Positions 25,489-34,328 of a DNA stretch of 64,000 bases are shown here, one piece after another. The stretch lies in NCBI RefSeq assembly GCF_002813445.1, contig NZ_PHHD01000001.1, positions 4,898,001-4,962,000 on the forward strand, given 5' to 3'. This stretch comes from Pseudomonas tolaasii NCPPB 2192. GTDB taxonomy: Bacteria > Pseudomonadota > Gammaproteobacteria > Pseudomonadales > Pseudomonadaceae. Numbering within the stretch: position 1 is the stretch's first letter; each line of letters opens with the position of its first letter. Made by a program: the position numbers and the translations under genes. Below the pieces are notes generated by a model. The model did not search any database. It worked only from the letters and a program-made list of their open reading frames with translations, and had not been told where the DNA came from.

Positions 25489-26357
25489 CTAAAAATCAAT
25501 GCGTTGCGCCAATTTGATAAACGCCAGGGTCGCCGGGGTTGACTCACGCAGATCCAGCACGGCCAGTCCGATTTCACGACTGACCGGAGGCGACAGCGGA
25601 CGCACTTGATAGCGCGGGTCCGGGGTTTGCGGCAACGAGGCCTGGGCCACCACGCTGACGCCATCGCCCCGGCTCACCGCTTCCAGGGTGCTGAGCAGTT
25701 GCGAGCAGCGATAACGCACATTCGGTGTCAGCCGCGCCGTACTGAACAAGCGCGAGACGAGCTCCAGCGAGCCGGCTTCCGTGAGGATGAACGGGTCGTC
25801 GCACAATGCCTGTAACGTCACGTCAGGTTTGGCGCAGAGGGCATGCGCGGCGGGCAACAGGGCGACCATCTGGTCTTTGAACAGTGCAACGGTGTCGAAA
25901 CGTTCCTGTTCCAACACGACAAACCCAACGTCAATTCGGCGTTCCTCGAGCCACTGGACGACCTGGCGGTCGGGGCCTTCATCCACGTGAACTTCAATGC
26001 CGGGATGCCTGTGGCGGAAAGCTTTGAGAATAGGTGGCAGCAAACGATTCGATGACGTCGGGCCGAAAGAGCCGATGCGCAGCGTGCCGCGCTTCATGCC
26101 TCTGGCATCGGAGGCTTCCTGCTGCATGGTATTGGCCACCCCCAGCAAGGTGCGTGCGCGCACCAGCAATTGCTGGCCAATATCACTGAGTTCGACTTGA
26201 GACTGATGCCGGCGAAACAATTCGACACCCAGTCCTGCTCAAGGGCTTTGATGGCATGAGACACCGCCGATTGGGTGATTCCCAGGCGGTGAGCCGCGCT
26301 GGTGAAACCTTGCAGCTCGGCCACCTGCGAAAAGATCTCCAGCTGTGTAAGAGTCAT
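25489..26357 (-). pseudogene. LysR-family regulator with a single-base frameshift
   Basis: Two overlapping reading frames together make one LysR protein. The first (from the ATG at 26357) gives a normal helix-turn-helix start, MTLTQLEIFSQVAELQGF and GITQSAVSHAIKALEQ, and then goes out of frame. The second carries FRRHQSQVELSDIGQQLL and the whole effector domain to 25489. Restoring one base at about 26232/26233, inside what should read EQ-E-LGVELFRRH, rejoins them. Either a real recent inactivation or a sequence error. It is divergent from an EamA transporter, the usual regulator-exporter pairing. Confidence 0.8.
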
Positions 26358-26432
26358 GAGTATTGGCTCATTTTACGATGATCAGTCATGAACATCAGGA
26401 TACGTCAATCCCGCCGCCAATGAGCCCCATCC

Positions 26433-27356
26433 ATGACGTCTTCCCGTGACCATTTGACCTATATAAAGCTTGCCGCAGTCACCATGATCTGGGGCGCGAC
26501 CTTCGTCGCCGGCCGCTACCTGGCCGCAAGCGTAGACCCGCTGCTGGCCGCAACCTTGCGCTTTATGCTGGCCAGCGCGGCACTGCTGGTATTCATGGCT
26601 CTGGCGCGGGTGCGCCTGGTGCGGCCCAGCGCCCGCCAACTGTTACAACTGGCGATGCTGGGTTTCTGCGGCATCTACTTCTACAACCTGTGTTTTTTCT
26701 ACGGGCTGCAGTACACCAATGCCTCACGCGCTTCGTTGATCGTGGCGCTGAACCCCGCCGCCATCGCACTGGCTTCGTGGTGGGTGTTCAAGGAACGCTT
26801 GGGAGCATTCAAATGGCTGGGCATCGGCCTATGCCTCGCCGGTGCGGGGGTCGTTATCGTCAGTCGCAACCCCCAACTGCTGGACGGCACTGCCAATGCC
26901 TGGCTGGGCGATTTGCTGATTTTCGGGTGTGTGGCGGGGTGGGGTGCCTACTCGCTGTTTTCTCGCGGCCTCAATCAAACGTTGGGCGCATTGCAGACAG
27001 TCACGTGGTCAATCCTGCTGGGCACATTGATGCTGGCGATGACCACTGCCCTGAGTGGCCGGTTAACCCTTGCTGCCGTGCAAGCGATTGAATGGCCACA
27101 ATGGTTGAGCCTGCTTTATCTGGGCGTATTGGGTTCCGCTGTGGCCTACATTCTTTGGTATGACGGCATCCGCCGCATCGGGGCGACCCGGGCGGGCGTG
27201 TTTATCGCCCTGAATCCGCTGACCGCCGTCGTCTGTGGCGCCGCTCTGCTGGGAGAGCCACTCACGGTGCCCATGTTACTGGGCGGTGTCCTGATTCTGC
27301 TGGGCATCTACCAGTGCAACAAACCCCTTGCACGGGCCAGGGCAATGGGGATTTGA
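26433..27356 (+). CDS. EamA-family (DMT) transporter
   Basis: The 307-residue protein has ten predicted membrane helices in two EamA repeats; the first begins LAAVTMIWGATFVAGRYLAA, and the second shows DLLIFGCVAGWGAYSLFSRG and GVFIALNPLTAVVCGAALLGE. Drug/metabolite exporters of this type move amino acids or other small metabolites across the inner membrane. The ATG at 26433 directly faces the frameshifted LysR gene, its probable regulator, so control may be altered in this strain. Confidence 0.87.
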   Translation: MTSSRDHLTYIKLAAVTMIWGATFVAGRYLAASVDPLLAATLRFMLASAALLVFMALARVRLVRPSARQLLQLAMLGFCGIYFYNLCFFYGLQYTNASRASLIVALNPAAIALASWWVFKERLGAFKWLGIGLCLAGAGVVIVSRNPQLLDGTANAWLGDLLIFGCVAGWGAYSLFSRGLNQTLGALQTVTWSILLGTLMLAMTTALSGRLTLAAVQAIEWPQWLSLLYLGVLGSAVAYILWYDGIRRIGATRAGVFIALNPLTAVVCGAALLGEPLTVPMLLGGVLILLGIYQCNKPLARARAMGI

Positions 27357-27413
27357 TAAGAGTACGGACAAACGCTGTTACGCTGTGTAGAATCGATTTA
27401 CGCATACAAGAAT

Positions 27414-27566
27414 ATGGACTTGCGCTCACGCAAGCCTCGGCCGTCAGAGACTGATGACACCATGAAGCTACTCGGCTCCCCCCTCATTTTCGGTGACTTC
27501 CTCGCCCGCAGCGTGCGAGGCCTGTCCTGTGCGCCACCCCGCAACCTCATCCTTGCCCGTAAATAA
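27414..27566 (+). CDS. possible 50-residue small ORF upstream of hpd
   Basis: An open frame from the ATG at 27414, or an inner ATG at 27462, ends at a TAA 32 bases before hpd. The C-terminal part reads MKLLGSPLIFGDFLARS, then VRGLSCAPPRN and a short tail. About 72 percent of third codon positions are G or C, which is coding-like here. Neither start has a strong ribosome binding site. It might be a leader peptide, a small protein or chance. Confidence 0.35.
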   Translation: MDLRSRKPRPSETDDTMKLLGSPLIFGDFLARSVRGLSCAPPRNLILARK

Positions 27567-27598
27567 CACTTTATTGACTACAGGAATGAGGCGCCAAA

Positions 27599-28675
27599 AT
27601 GGCCGACCAATACGAAAACCCAATGGGCCTGATGGGCTTTGAATTCATCGAATTCGCATCGCCAACCCCCGGCACTCTGGAGCCGATCTTCGAGATCATG
27701 GGCTTCACCAAAGTCGCAACCCACCGCTCCAAGAACGTGCATCTGTACCGTCAGGGCGAGATCAACCTGATCCTCAACAACGAGCCCGACAGCCTCGCGT
27801 CCTACTTTGCGGCCGAACACGGCCCGTCGGTGTGCGGCATGGCGTTTCGCGTCAAGGATTCGCAAAAGGCCTACAACCGTGCGCTGGAGCTGGGCGCCCA
27901 GCCGATCCATATCCAGACCGGCCCCATGGAATTGAACCTGCCGGCGATCAAAGGCATCGGTGGCGCGCCGCTGTACCTGATCGACCGTTTCGGCGAAGGC
28001 AGCTCGATCTACGACATCGACTTTGTCTACCTCGAAGGCGTTGAGCGCAACCCCGTGGGCGCCGGCCTCAAGGTCATCGACCACCTGACCCATAACGTCT
28101 ATCGCGGGCGCATGGTGTACTGGGCCAACTTCTACGAGAAACTGTTCAACTTCCGTGAAGCGCGCTATTTCGACATCAAGGGCGAGTACACCGGCTTGAC
28201 CTCCAAGGCCATGAGCGCCCCGGATGGCATGATCCGCATCCCGCTGAACGAAGAATCGTCCAAGGGCGCAGGGCAGATCGAAGAGTTCCTGATGCAGTTC
28301 AACGGCGAAGGCATCCAGCACGTGGCGTTCCTCACCGAAGACCTGGTCAAGACCTGGGATGCGTTGAAGAAGATCGGTATGCGCTTTATGACCGCGCCAC
28401 CGGACACCTACTACGAAATGCTCGAAGGCCGCCTGCCAAACCACGGCGAGCCGGTGGACCAACTGCAGGCGCGCGGGATTCTGCTCGACGGTTCCTCGAT
28501 CGAAGGCGACAAGCGCCTGCTGCTGCAGATCTTCTCGGAAACCCTGATGGGCCCGGTGTTCTTCGAATTCATCCAGCGCAAGGGTGACGATGGGTTCGGC
28601 GAGGGCAACTTCAAGGCCTTGTTCGAATCGATTGAACGTGACCAGGTGCGTCGAGGTGTGCTGACCGCCGACTGA
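27599..28675 (+). CDS. hpd: 4-hydroxyphenylpyruvate dioxygenase
   Basis: The 358-residue protein has the length of the well-studied P. fluorescens enzyme. Iron ligands are visible as the first His of IDHLTHNV, the His of [11 protein letters not shown], and the Glu of [13 protein letters not shown]. It converts 4-hydroxyphenylpyruvate to homogentisate in tyrosine breakdown and supplies precursor for pyomelanin. It stands alone, between a possible small ORF and a strong terminator; the homogentisate pathway genes are not in this window. Confidence 0.97.
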   Translation: MADQYENPMGLMGFEFIEFASPTPGTLEPIFEIMGFTKVATHRSKNVHLYRQGEINLILNNEPDSLASYFAAEHGPSVCGMAFRVKDSQKAYNRALELGAQPIHIQTGPMELNLPAIKGIGGAPLYLIDRFGEGSSIYDIDFVYLEGVERNPVGAGLKVIDHLTHNVYRGRMVYWANFYEKLFNFREARYFDIKGEYTGLTSKAMSAPDGMIRIPLNEESSKGAGQIEEFLMQFNGEGIQHVAFLTEDLVKTWDALKKIGMRFMTAPPDTYYEMLEGRLPNHGEPVDQLQARGILLDGSSIEGDKRLLLQIFSETLMGPVFFEFIQRKGDDGFGEGNFKALFESIERDQVRRGVLTAD

Positions 28676-28680
28676 GTACA

Positions 28681-28708
28681 AAAAAGCCCGGCTTCGGCCG
28701 GGCTTTTT
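28681..28708. terminator. bidirectional terminator between hpd and rarD
   Basis: AAAAAGCCCGGC, loop TTCG, GCCGGGCTTTTT: a perfect 12-base-pair stem with a UUCG loop, between convergent genes. Confidence 0.92.
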
Positions 28709-28720
28709 ATTGCCGCAAAC

Positions 28721-29602
28721 TCAGGCCTTGCGTTGACGCACCAAATGTTTGAAACCTTCGTACACCAGCACCATCACCGCCAGCCAGATCGGAATGTAGG
28801 TCAGCCACTGGCCACCCTTGATGCCTTCCCCCAGGATCAACGCTACCGCCAGCAGCAGCACGGGTTCGACGTAGCTGAGCAGCCCAAACAGGCTGAAAGG
28901 CAGCAAACGGCTGGCCACGATGTAACTCACCAGCGCCGACGCACTGATCACGCCGAGCATAGGAATCAACGCATACAGTTTCGGATGGATATCCATCACT
29001 GCAAAGCCTTGTTCGCCGTGTTGCACGAACCACCAGGCCACCGGCAGCATCAGCGCCATGTCCAGCCACAGGCCGCCCAAGTGGTCGGTGGTCAGGTATT
29101 TGCGCACAACGAAGTAGATCGGATAACCGATGATCACCACCAGGGTGGCCCAGGAAAAGCCGCCGGCCTGATACAGCTCATTCAATACGCCGAGCGCCGC
29201 GAAAAACACCGCGATTTGCTGCAAACGCGACAAGCGTTCGCCGTATACCAGCCGTCCGGTCAGCACCATCGTCAGAGGCAGCAGGAAGTACCCCACCGAC
29301 ACGTCCAGGCTACGGCCATTGAGCGGTGCCCACATAAATAACCACAACTGCACACCCAGCAAGGCCGATGACAACAGCACACCGCCGATCAGGCGCGGCT
29401 TGCCTGCGAGCATTCTTGTCAGCTCCCACACGCGCCGCCATTCGCCGCTGACAATCATGAAGACCGTCATGCACGGCACGGTCAGCAGCATGCGCCAGCC
29501 GAAAATTTCCAGACCGCTCAGTGGCGTCAACAATGATGTGAAGTAATACATCACGGCAAACAACACCGAGGCCAGGACCGATAACACAACACCTTTAGAC
29601 AC
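28721..29602 (-). CDS. rarD: RarD-type EamA transporter
   Basis: The 293-residue membrane protein belongs to the RarD branch: MSKGVVLSVLASVLFAVMYY, LSGLEIFGWRMLLTVP, LLPLTMVLTGRLVYGERLSR, and the second-half SYVEPVLLLAVALILGE. Ten helices are expected. RarD proteins are named after chloramphenicol sensitivity, but their substrates are not settled. The start is a GTG at 29602 behind GAGGACA. Adjacent spacing to the aldo/keto reductase gene is over 200 bases, so it is a separate unit. Confidence 0.85.
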   Translation of the reverse strand: MSKGVVLSVLASVLFAVMYYFTSLLTPLSGLEIFGWRMLLTVPCMTVFMIVSGEWRRVWELTRMLAGKPRLIGGVLLSSALLGVQLWLFMWAPLNGRSLDVSVGYFLLPLTMVLTGRLVYGERLSRLQQIAVFFAALGVLNELYQAGGFSWATLVVIIGYPIYFVVRKYLTTDHLGGLWLDMALMLPVAWWFVQHGEQGFAVMDIHPKLYALIPMLGVISASALVSYIVASRLLPFSLFGLLSYVEPVLLLAVALILGEGIKGGQWLTYIPIWLAVMVLVYEGFKHLVRQRKA

Positions 29603-29750
29603 ACTGTCCTCACGAGAAACGATTGATTCAGAAGAGTGTGGATTATGGTGGTTTTGGCGGGGGAACGTTGCGCTGTTTTGGGGCGTATTTGTGGAAAATT
29701 ACGCTCGCGAGCCGATTTGCACCTTTTGTGTGGCCAAAGGGCTTGTAATG

Positions 29751-29799
29751 GCGAGCGGGCTTGCCACAACAAGCCTGCCAGCCACAATGAACCCGCTCG
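29751..29799. repeat. REP-like intergenic hairpin
   Basis: CGAGCGGG at 29752-29759 pairs with CCCGCTCG at 29792-29799, and GGCTTG pairs with CAAGCC inside. The GCGAGCGGGCTTGCC core resembles the REP elements common in P. fluorescens genomes. It lies just downstream of the aldo/keto reductase stop. Confidence 0.55.
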
Positions 29800-29806
29800 T
29801 CATGGT

Positions 29807-30817
29807 TCAGGTGCGAGGGTGACGCCCGGACACAAAATGGCCCACATCATTGAACCCCGGTGTAGACGAATGCCCCGGCGTTACCAGCGAATCAATAAAT
29901 GCCTCATCGTCGGTCGTAATCTTCACATCCAGTGCGCCGGTGTAGGCATCCCACTGCGCCTCGGTACGCGGCCCGACAATGGTCGAACTCACCGCCGCGT
30001 TGTTCAGCACCCAGGCAATCGCAAACTCCACAATCCCCACGCCACGGCCTTGGGTGTACTGCTGGATCTGCTGGGCGATGCGCAGCGATTCAACGCGCCA
30101 TTCGGTTTCCAGAATGCGCTTGTCCTGGCGTGCCGCACGGCTGCCGGCTTCGGGGGTTACATCCGGCGCATATTTGCCGCTGAGCACGCCACGGGCCAAC
30201 GGGCTGTAAGGCACCACGCCCAGGCCGTAAGCAGCCGCAGCGGTGATCTGCTCGACCTCGGCCTGACGGTTGACAATGTTGTACAGCGGCTGGCTGATAA
30301 CCGGGCGGTCCACACCCAGGCGCTCGGCCACGCGGATGATTTCAGCGATGCGCCAGCCACGGTAGTTAGACACCCCCCAATAACGGATTTTGCCCTGCCG
30401 GATCAGGTCGCCGATTGCCGACACCGTGACTTCCAGCGGTGTGTCGTGGTCTTCGCGGTGCAGGTAATAGATGTCCAGGTAGTCGGTGTCCAGCCGGGTC
30501 AGGCTGGCTTCCAGCGCATTGAAGATGCGCTTTCGGCTCAGGCCGTTGCGGTTGGGCAGGCCGTCGGTGGGGCCGATGGCAACCTTGGAGGCCACCACCC
30601 AGTCCTCACGATGACGGGCAATCGCCTCGCCGACGATTTCTTCCGAGCGCCCGCCGGTGTAAACGTCGGCAGTGTCGATGAAATTGATGCCCTGGTCCCA
30701 GGCCTTGTCCATGATGCGCAGCGAGTCTTCGGTATTGGTCTGCTCGCCGAACATCATGGTACCCAGGGTCAGCGCGCTGACCTTCAAACCGGACTGGCCC
30801 AATGTGCGATAAATCAT
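29807..30817 (-). CDS. aldo/keto reductase
   Basis: The 336-residue protein is an AKR of the YgbS/YajO-like (AKR11/12) group: MIYRTLGQSGLKVSALTLG, FIDTADVYTGGRSEEIVGEA with catalytic Asp and Tyr, WVVASKV with the Lys, DYLDIYYLHRED with the His, and SPLARGVLSGKY. It should reduce or oxidise aldehydes and ketones with NADP(H); the substrate is unknown. The ATG at 30817 follows GAGGAGCTTTGC. It is separated by 81 bases from the LysR gene upstream on the same strand. Confidence 0.9.
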   Translation of the reverse strand: MIYRTLGQSGLKVSALTLGTMMFGEQTNTEDSLRIMDKAWDQGINFIDTADVYTGGRSEEIVGEAIARHREDWVVASKVAIGPTDGLPNRNGLSRKRIFNALEASLTRLDTDYLDIYYLHREDHDTPLEVTVSAIGDLIRQGKIRYWGVSNYRGWRIAEIIRVAERLGVDRPVISQPLYNIVNRQAEVEQITAAAAYGLGVVPYSPLARGVLSGKYAPDVTPEAGSRAARQDKRILETEWRVESLRIAQQIQQYTQGRGVGIVEFAIAWVLNNAAVSSTIVGPRTEAQWDAYTGALDVKITTDDEAFIDSLVTPGHSSTPGFNDVGHFVSGRHPRT

Positions 30818-30898
30818 GCAAAGCTCCTCGAAGCTGGGAAACGTGAGCTATGCAATACCAGACTGAACCGCTCTGGAACAACCCCTGTGACGATTTCT

Positions 30899-31801
30899 TC
30901 ATTCATGCAGCAAGGCCTCACAGCGCGCCTGTAAAAATCCGTGCAGCACTTTCACCCGCTCCGACACCTGCAGGCGATGGGGGCACATCAGGTTGAACGG
31001 GGTGGGTTCGCCTTGCCAGCCCGGCAGCAGGGGAACCAGCCGCCCGGCCTTGATATCACGGGCCACATCCAGATGGGCTTTGTAGGCGATGCCATGCCCG
31101 GCCAACGCCCAGCGGCGCACGATTTCGCCGTCGTCGCTCAGGTAATCGCCGCTGATCTCGACCTCCTGCAACAGCGCGCCCTGACGGAAATACCAGGTGC
31201 TGTTGGCCTGCCCGCGACGCATGTAGCGCAGCGTGCTGTGGTGTGCCAGATCCGCCGGCGTTTGCGGCGTGCCATGCCGCGCCAGGTAGTCGGGGCTGGC
31301 GCAAGGGATGCGGTGATGGCCCGGCACCACCGGAAGCGCCACCAGGCTTGAGTCCCTCGGCACGCCAAAGCGCAGGGCAATATCCACGGTGTCGCGAAAC
31401 AGGTCGGCATTGCTGTCGTTGAGCAGCAGTTGCAGGCGGATATTCGGGTGCTCAAGCTTGAACTCATCCAGCCAGCCGAGCAGCACATTGCGCCCGAAGT
31501 CCGACGGTGCCGCCAACTGCAGCAAGCCGCTGAGGCTTTGCCCTTGTTGCTTGATGGCGTGTTCGCCTTCTGACAGGGCTTCCAGCGCGATGCGCACGCT
31601 GTCGAGGTAGCGCCGGCCTTCTTCGGTAAGGCGCATGCTGCGCGTGGAGCGGGCGAGCAAGCGCATGCCCAGGCGGGTTTCCAGGCGTTTGAGGGCAATG
31701 CTCGCGGCGGCGGGCGTCAGGCCGAGCCCGCGGGCCGCGGCGGAAAGACTTCCCGTGTCTGCGGTGCGCACAAACACTTCCAGATCCAGAATCGAGCTCA
31801 T
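30899..31801 (-). CDS. LysR-family transcriptional regulator
   Basis: The product is 300 residues from MSSILDLEVFVRTADTGS (ATG at 31801). The N-terminal winged helix-turn-helix (GSLSAAARGLGLTPAAASIALKRLE) and a full effector-binding domain are present. It is divergent from an SDR gene with a 99-base spacer and upstream of the aldo/keto reductase on its own strand, so it may control either or both. The ligand is unknown. Confidence 0.9.
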   Translation of the reverse strand: MSSILDLEVFVRTADTGSLSAAARGLGLTPAAASIALKRLETRLGMRLLARSTRSMRLTEEGRRYLDSVRIALEALSEGEHAIKQQGQSLSGLLQLAAPSDFGRNVLLGWLDEFKLEHPNIRLQLLLNDSNADLFRDTVDIALRFGVPRDSSLVALPVVPGHHRIPCASPDYLARHGTPQTPADLAHHSTLRYMRRGQANSTWYFRQGALLQEVEISGDYLSDDGEIVRRWALAGHGIAYKAHLDVARDIKAGRLVPLLPGWQGEPTPFNLMCPHRLQVSERVKVLHGFLQARCEALLHE

Positions 31802-31900
31802 TTGTAAAAATCCTTTAAAGATCTTGTCGTTTTGCCGGGATTTTTCGCCGATTGCCAAGCTGGGAAGATGAACACTCACTTTCTCAATAGGGTTCCTCTC

Positions 31901-32605
31901 ATGACAGCTTCCCTCAGCGGTAAAACCGTCATCGTGATCGGCGGCAGCAGTGGCATTGGTGCGGCGGTGGCCAAGGCGGCGGCAGCGCGTGGCGCGCAGG
32001 TGGTACTGGCCGGACGCCGTTTGGCTTCAGGAGTTGAAAACGGCGTGCGCAGCGAGCCGGTCGACGCCACCGACAGCGCCTCGTTGCAGCGTTTGTTCGA
32101 GACGGTAGGGCGCTTCGACCACTTGGTGTACACCTCCGGCCCTTCTGTACGCGCCAAACCGCTGATCGAAACCGACTTGGCCGAGGCTCAGGACAACTTC
32201 AACGTGAAGCTCTGGGGCTCATTGCGAGCGATTCAGCTGGCGTTACCGTTTCTCGCCGAAGACGGCAGCATCAGCCTGACGTCAGGCCAGTTGGGCCGTA
32301 AATGCGTGCCTGGCCAGTTCATCAAGACCGGCATCAATGCCGCCACCGAAGCGCTCGGCAAGCAACTGGCGAAGGAGCTGGCGCCGCGGCGGGTCAACGT
32401 GATCAGCCCGGGGGTGATCGATACTCCGGCGTATGCCGGGTTGGCTGAAGACCAGCGCCAAGCCATGTATGCCAAGGCGGGCGGGGCGTTGCCGGTAGGT
32501 CGCGTGGGGCAAGCAGAGGAAGTGGCGGCCGGCTATGTGCTGGCCATGGAGAATGGTTTTATCACCGGCGCCATCATCGACATCGACGGCGGCGGCCTGT
32601 TGTAA
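31901..32605 (+). CDS. SDR-family protein lacking the canonical catalytic Tyr
   Basis: The product is about 234 residues from MTASLSGKTVIVIGG (ATG at 31901; an in-frame ATG at 31868 is possible). The nucleotide-binding VIVIGGSSGIGAAVA and the SPGVIDTP segment place it in the short-chain dehydrogenases. Where YxxxK is expected it reads GQFIK after SLTSGQLGRK, so Lys remains but Tyr is Gly. A divergent SDR subfamily without this Tyr is known, so a redox role is uncertain. It is probably regulated by the divergent LysR gene. Confidence 0.82.
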   Translation: MTASLSGKTVIVIGGSSGIGAAVAKAAAARGAQVVLAGRRLASGVENGVRSEPVDATDSASLQRLFETVGRFDHLVYTSGPSVRAKPLIETDLAEAQDNFNVKLWGSLRAIQLALPFLAEDGSISLTSGQLGRKCVPGQFIKTGINAATEALGKQLAKELAPRRVNVISPGVIDTPAYAGLAEDQRQAMYAKAGGALPVGRVGQAEEVAAGYVLAMENGFITGAIIDIDGGGLL

Positions 32606-32625
32606 ACACTGAGAAAAATGTGTGC

Positions 32626-32718
32626 GCTGTCGAGCTTTAACGAGGCTGCGATGGCGGTGAGGCAGGCGGCATGTTTGTTGGCAGTGCCGCCGTCTTCGCA
32701 GGCAAGCCAGCTCCCACA
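32626..32718. repeat. REP/BIME-like repeat, copy 1
   Basis: The segment opens GCTGTCGAGCTTTAACGAGG and closes CTTCGCAGGCAAGCCAGCTC followed by CCACATT. The same ends recur about 130 bases further on. The two ends are partly complementary, giving a long hairpin. Confidence 0.7.
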
Positions 32719-32753
32719 TTCGACCGCATTTCAACGGATGGACGCGGTTCCCT

Positions 32754-32850
32754 GTGGGAGCTGTCGAGCTTTAGCGAGGCTGCGAAGGCGGTGGGTCAGT
32801 CGGCACATTAGTTGGCAGTGCCACCGCCTTCGCAGGCAAGCCTCACATTG
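32754..32850. repeat. REP/BIME-like repeat, copy 2
   Basis: GTGGGAGCTGTCGAGCTTTA starts a second copy that closes with CCGCCTTCGCAGGCAAGCC. Central TTGGCAGTGCC is shared with copy 1. Both copies sit between convergent genes (SDR and MFS), a usual REP location. Confidence 0.7.
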
Positions 32851-32856
32851 CTCGTG

Positions 32857-34167
32857 TTACACCTTCAAGGTACGGGTCATGCGCAGCGCCAACACGCTAC
32901 CGGCCACAATTACCGCCGCCAGCAGATACAGCGCCACGTCCGTGGAGCCGGTCGCATCCTTCACAAAGCCGACAATGTACGGGCTGAGGAAACCGGCCAT
33001 CTGCCCCATGGAGTTGATCAGTGCCAGACCACCTGCCGCCGCGCCAGCGCTGAGCAGGGCCGTGGGCACCGGCCAGAACATCGGCAGGCCTGTGAGGGCG
33101 CCCATCGTGGCTAGGGTCAGGCCGAGAATCGCAATCGCCGGGGTGGTGGCGAAGTTCACCGCGATCACCAGGCCAATGGCGCCCATCAGCATGGGCACCA
33201 CCAAGTGCCAGCGACGCTCCTTGCGCAAGTCCGCCGAGCGCCCCACCAGCAACATGAACACGGCCGCCAGCAGATAAGGAATCGCACTGAGCCAGCCAAT
33301 CACCAGGTTATCGCTGAAGCCCAGGTTCTTGATGATCGACGGCAGCCAGAAGTTGATGGCATACACGCCACTCTGGATGCAGAAGTAGATCAGGCCGAAG
33401 GCCCAGATGGCCGGGTTCTTGAACACTTCGGCAAGGGAGTCGCTGGTGGTTTTCGGCTTGTTGGCCAGGTCCATCGCCTGGTCAGCTTCCAGCACCGCCC
33501 GCTCGTGGGGCTTGAGCCACTTGGCGTGGGCAAAACTGTCGCTGAGCAGGAAGTAGGCGAGGGCGCCGAGGATGACGGTAGGAATGCCCTGCAGCAGAAA
33601 CATCCACTGCCAACCCGCCAGACCGTGCTGGCCGGCGGCGAAGTGGTTGAGGATCCAGCCGGAAAACGGGCTGCCGAGCAGGCCGGACACCGGAATCGCC
33701 GACATGAACAACGCCATGATCCGCCCACGGCGGAAGGTCGGAAACCACTGCGAGAGGTACAGCACCACGCCCGGGAAGAAGCCCGCTTCCGCCGCACCGG
33801 TGAGCAGGCGCAAGGTGTAGAAATGTGTCGGTGTGGTGACGAACAAGAGGCAGGTGGAGAGCGTGCCCCACACGATCATCATCAAGGCAATCCAGCGCCG
33901 TGGGCCGAATTTGGTCAACGCCAGGTTGCTCGGTACGCCACACAACACGTAGCCGATAAAAAAAATCCCGGCCCCCAGGCCGTAGACGGTTTCACTGAAT
34001 TTCAAGGCGTCGAGCATCTGCAACTTGGCAAAGCCGACGTTTACCCGGTCAAGGTAGTTGAACAGATAGCAGATGAAAATGAAGGGGATCAGGCGCAGGG
34101 TAATGCGCTTGTAGATGGCGTTTTTATCGTCATCGGTGGCCAGTGTGGCAGCGGCGCTCTGTGACAT
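32857..34167 (-). CDS. MFS transporter, anion:cation symporter type (probable sugar-acid uptake)
   Basis: The 436-residue protein has twelve predicted helices with ACS-family features: RLIPFIFICYLFNYLDRVNVGFAKLQM in helix 1 and its loop, FFIGYVLCGVPSNLALTKFGPRRW, and GAAEAGFFPGVVLYLSQWFP. Relatives carry glucarate, galactarate, tartrate or phthalate with protons. The divergent cdaR-like regulator and glycerate kinase suggest a glycerate or hexarate substrate (inference from context). Confidence 0.87.
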   Translation of the reverse strand: MSQSAAATLATDDDKNAIYKRITLRLIPFIFICYLFNYLDRVNVGFAKLQMLDALKFSETVYGLGAGIFFIGYVLCGVPSNLALTKFGPRRWIALMMIVWGTLSTCLLFVTTPTHFYTLRLLTGAAEAGFFPGVVLYLSQWFPTFRRGRIMALFMSAIPVSGLLGSPFSGWILNHFAAGQHGLAGWQWMFLLQGIPTVILGALAYFLLSDSFAHAKWLKPHERAVLEADQAMDLANKPKTTSDSLAEVFKNPAIWAFGLIYFCIQSGVYAINFWLPSIIKNLGFSDNLVIGWLSAIPYLLAAVFMLLVGRSADLRKERRWHLVVPMLMGAIGLVIAVNFATTPAIAILGLTLATMGALTGLPMFWPVPTALLSAGAAAGGLALINSMGQMAGFLSPYIVGFVKDATGSTDVALYLLAAVIVAGSVLALRMTRTLKV

Positions 34168-34328
34168 GGCAGTCTCTCTTTATTATGATTTTTCGCGATG
34201 CGAGGGTAACGTTGATCGCCCGATGAGTCTCGGCCACCTTGCAGGGCGCTGTCTTTGTGCTCGCGCACAGTGAAGCATGATTTACGCTGTGCCGATGACC
34301 AACCCCGCCTTTTAAGGAAGTTAGCTTC
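34168..34328. promoter_or_regulatory. divergent promoter region, MFS transporter and cdaR-like gene
   Basis: The 161-base spacer contains TGTGC-TCGC-GCACA at 34256-34269, a perfect short palindrome that could be an operator for the CdaR-like activator. The cdaR-like start is preceded by TAAGGAAGTTAGCTTC. Confidence 0.35.

Noticed and set aside
29636..30934. 432-codon frame antisense to the aldo/keto reductase
   Set aside because: It is opposite a clear AKR gene and runs through the REP-like hairpin; no domain recognised.
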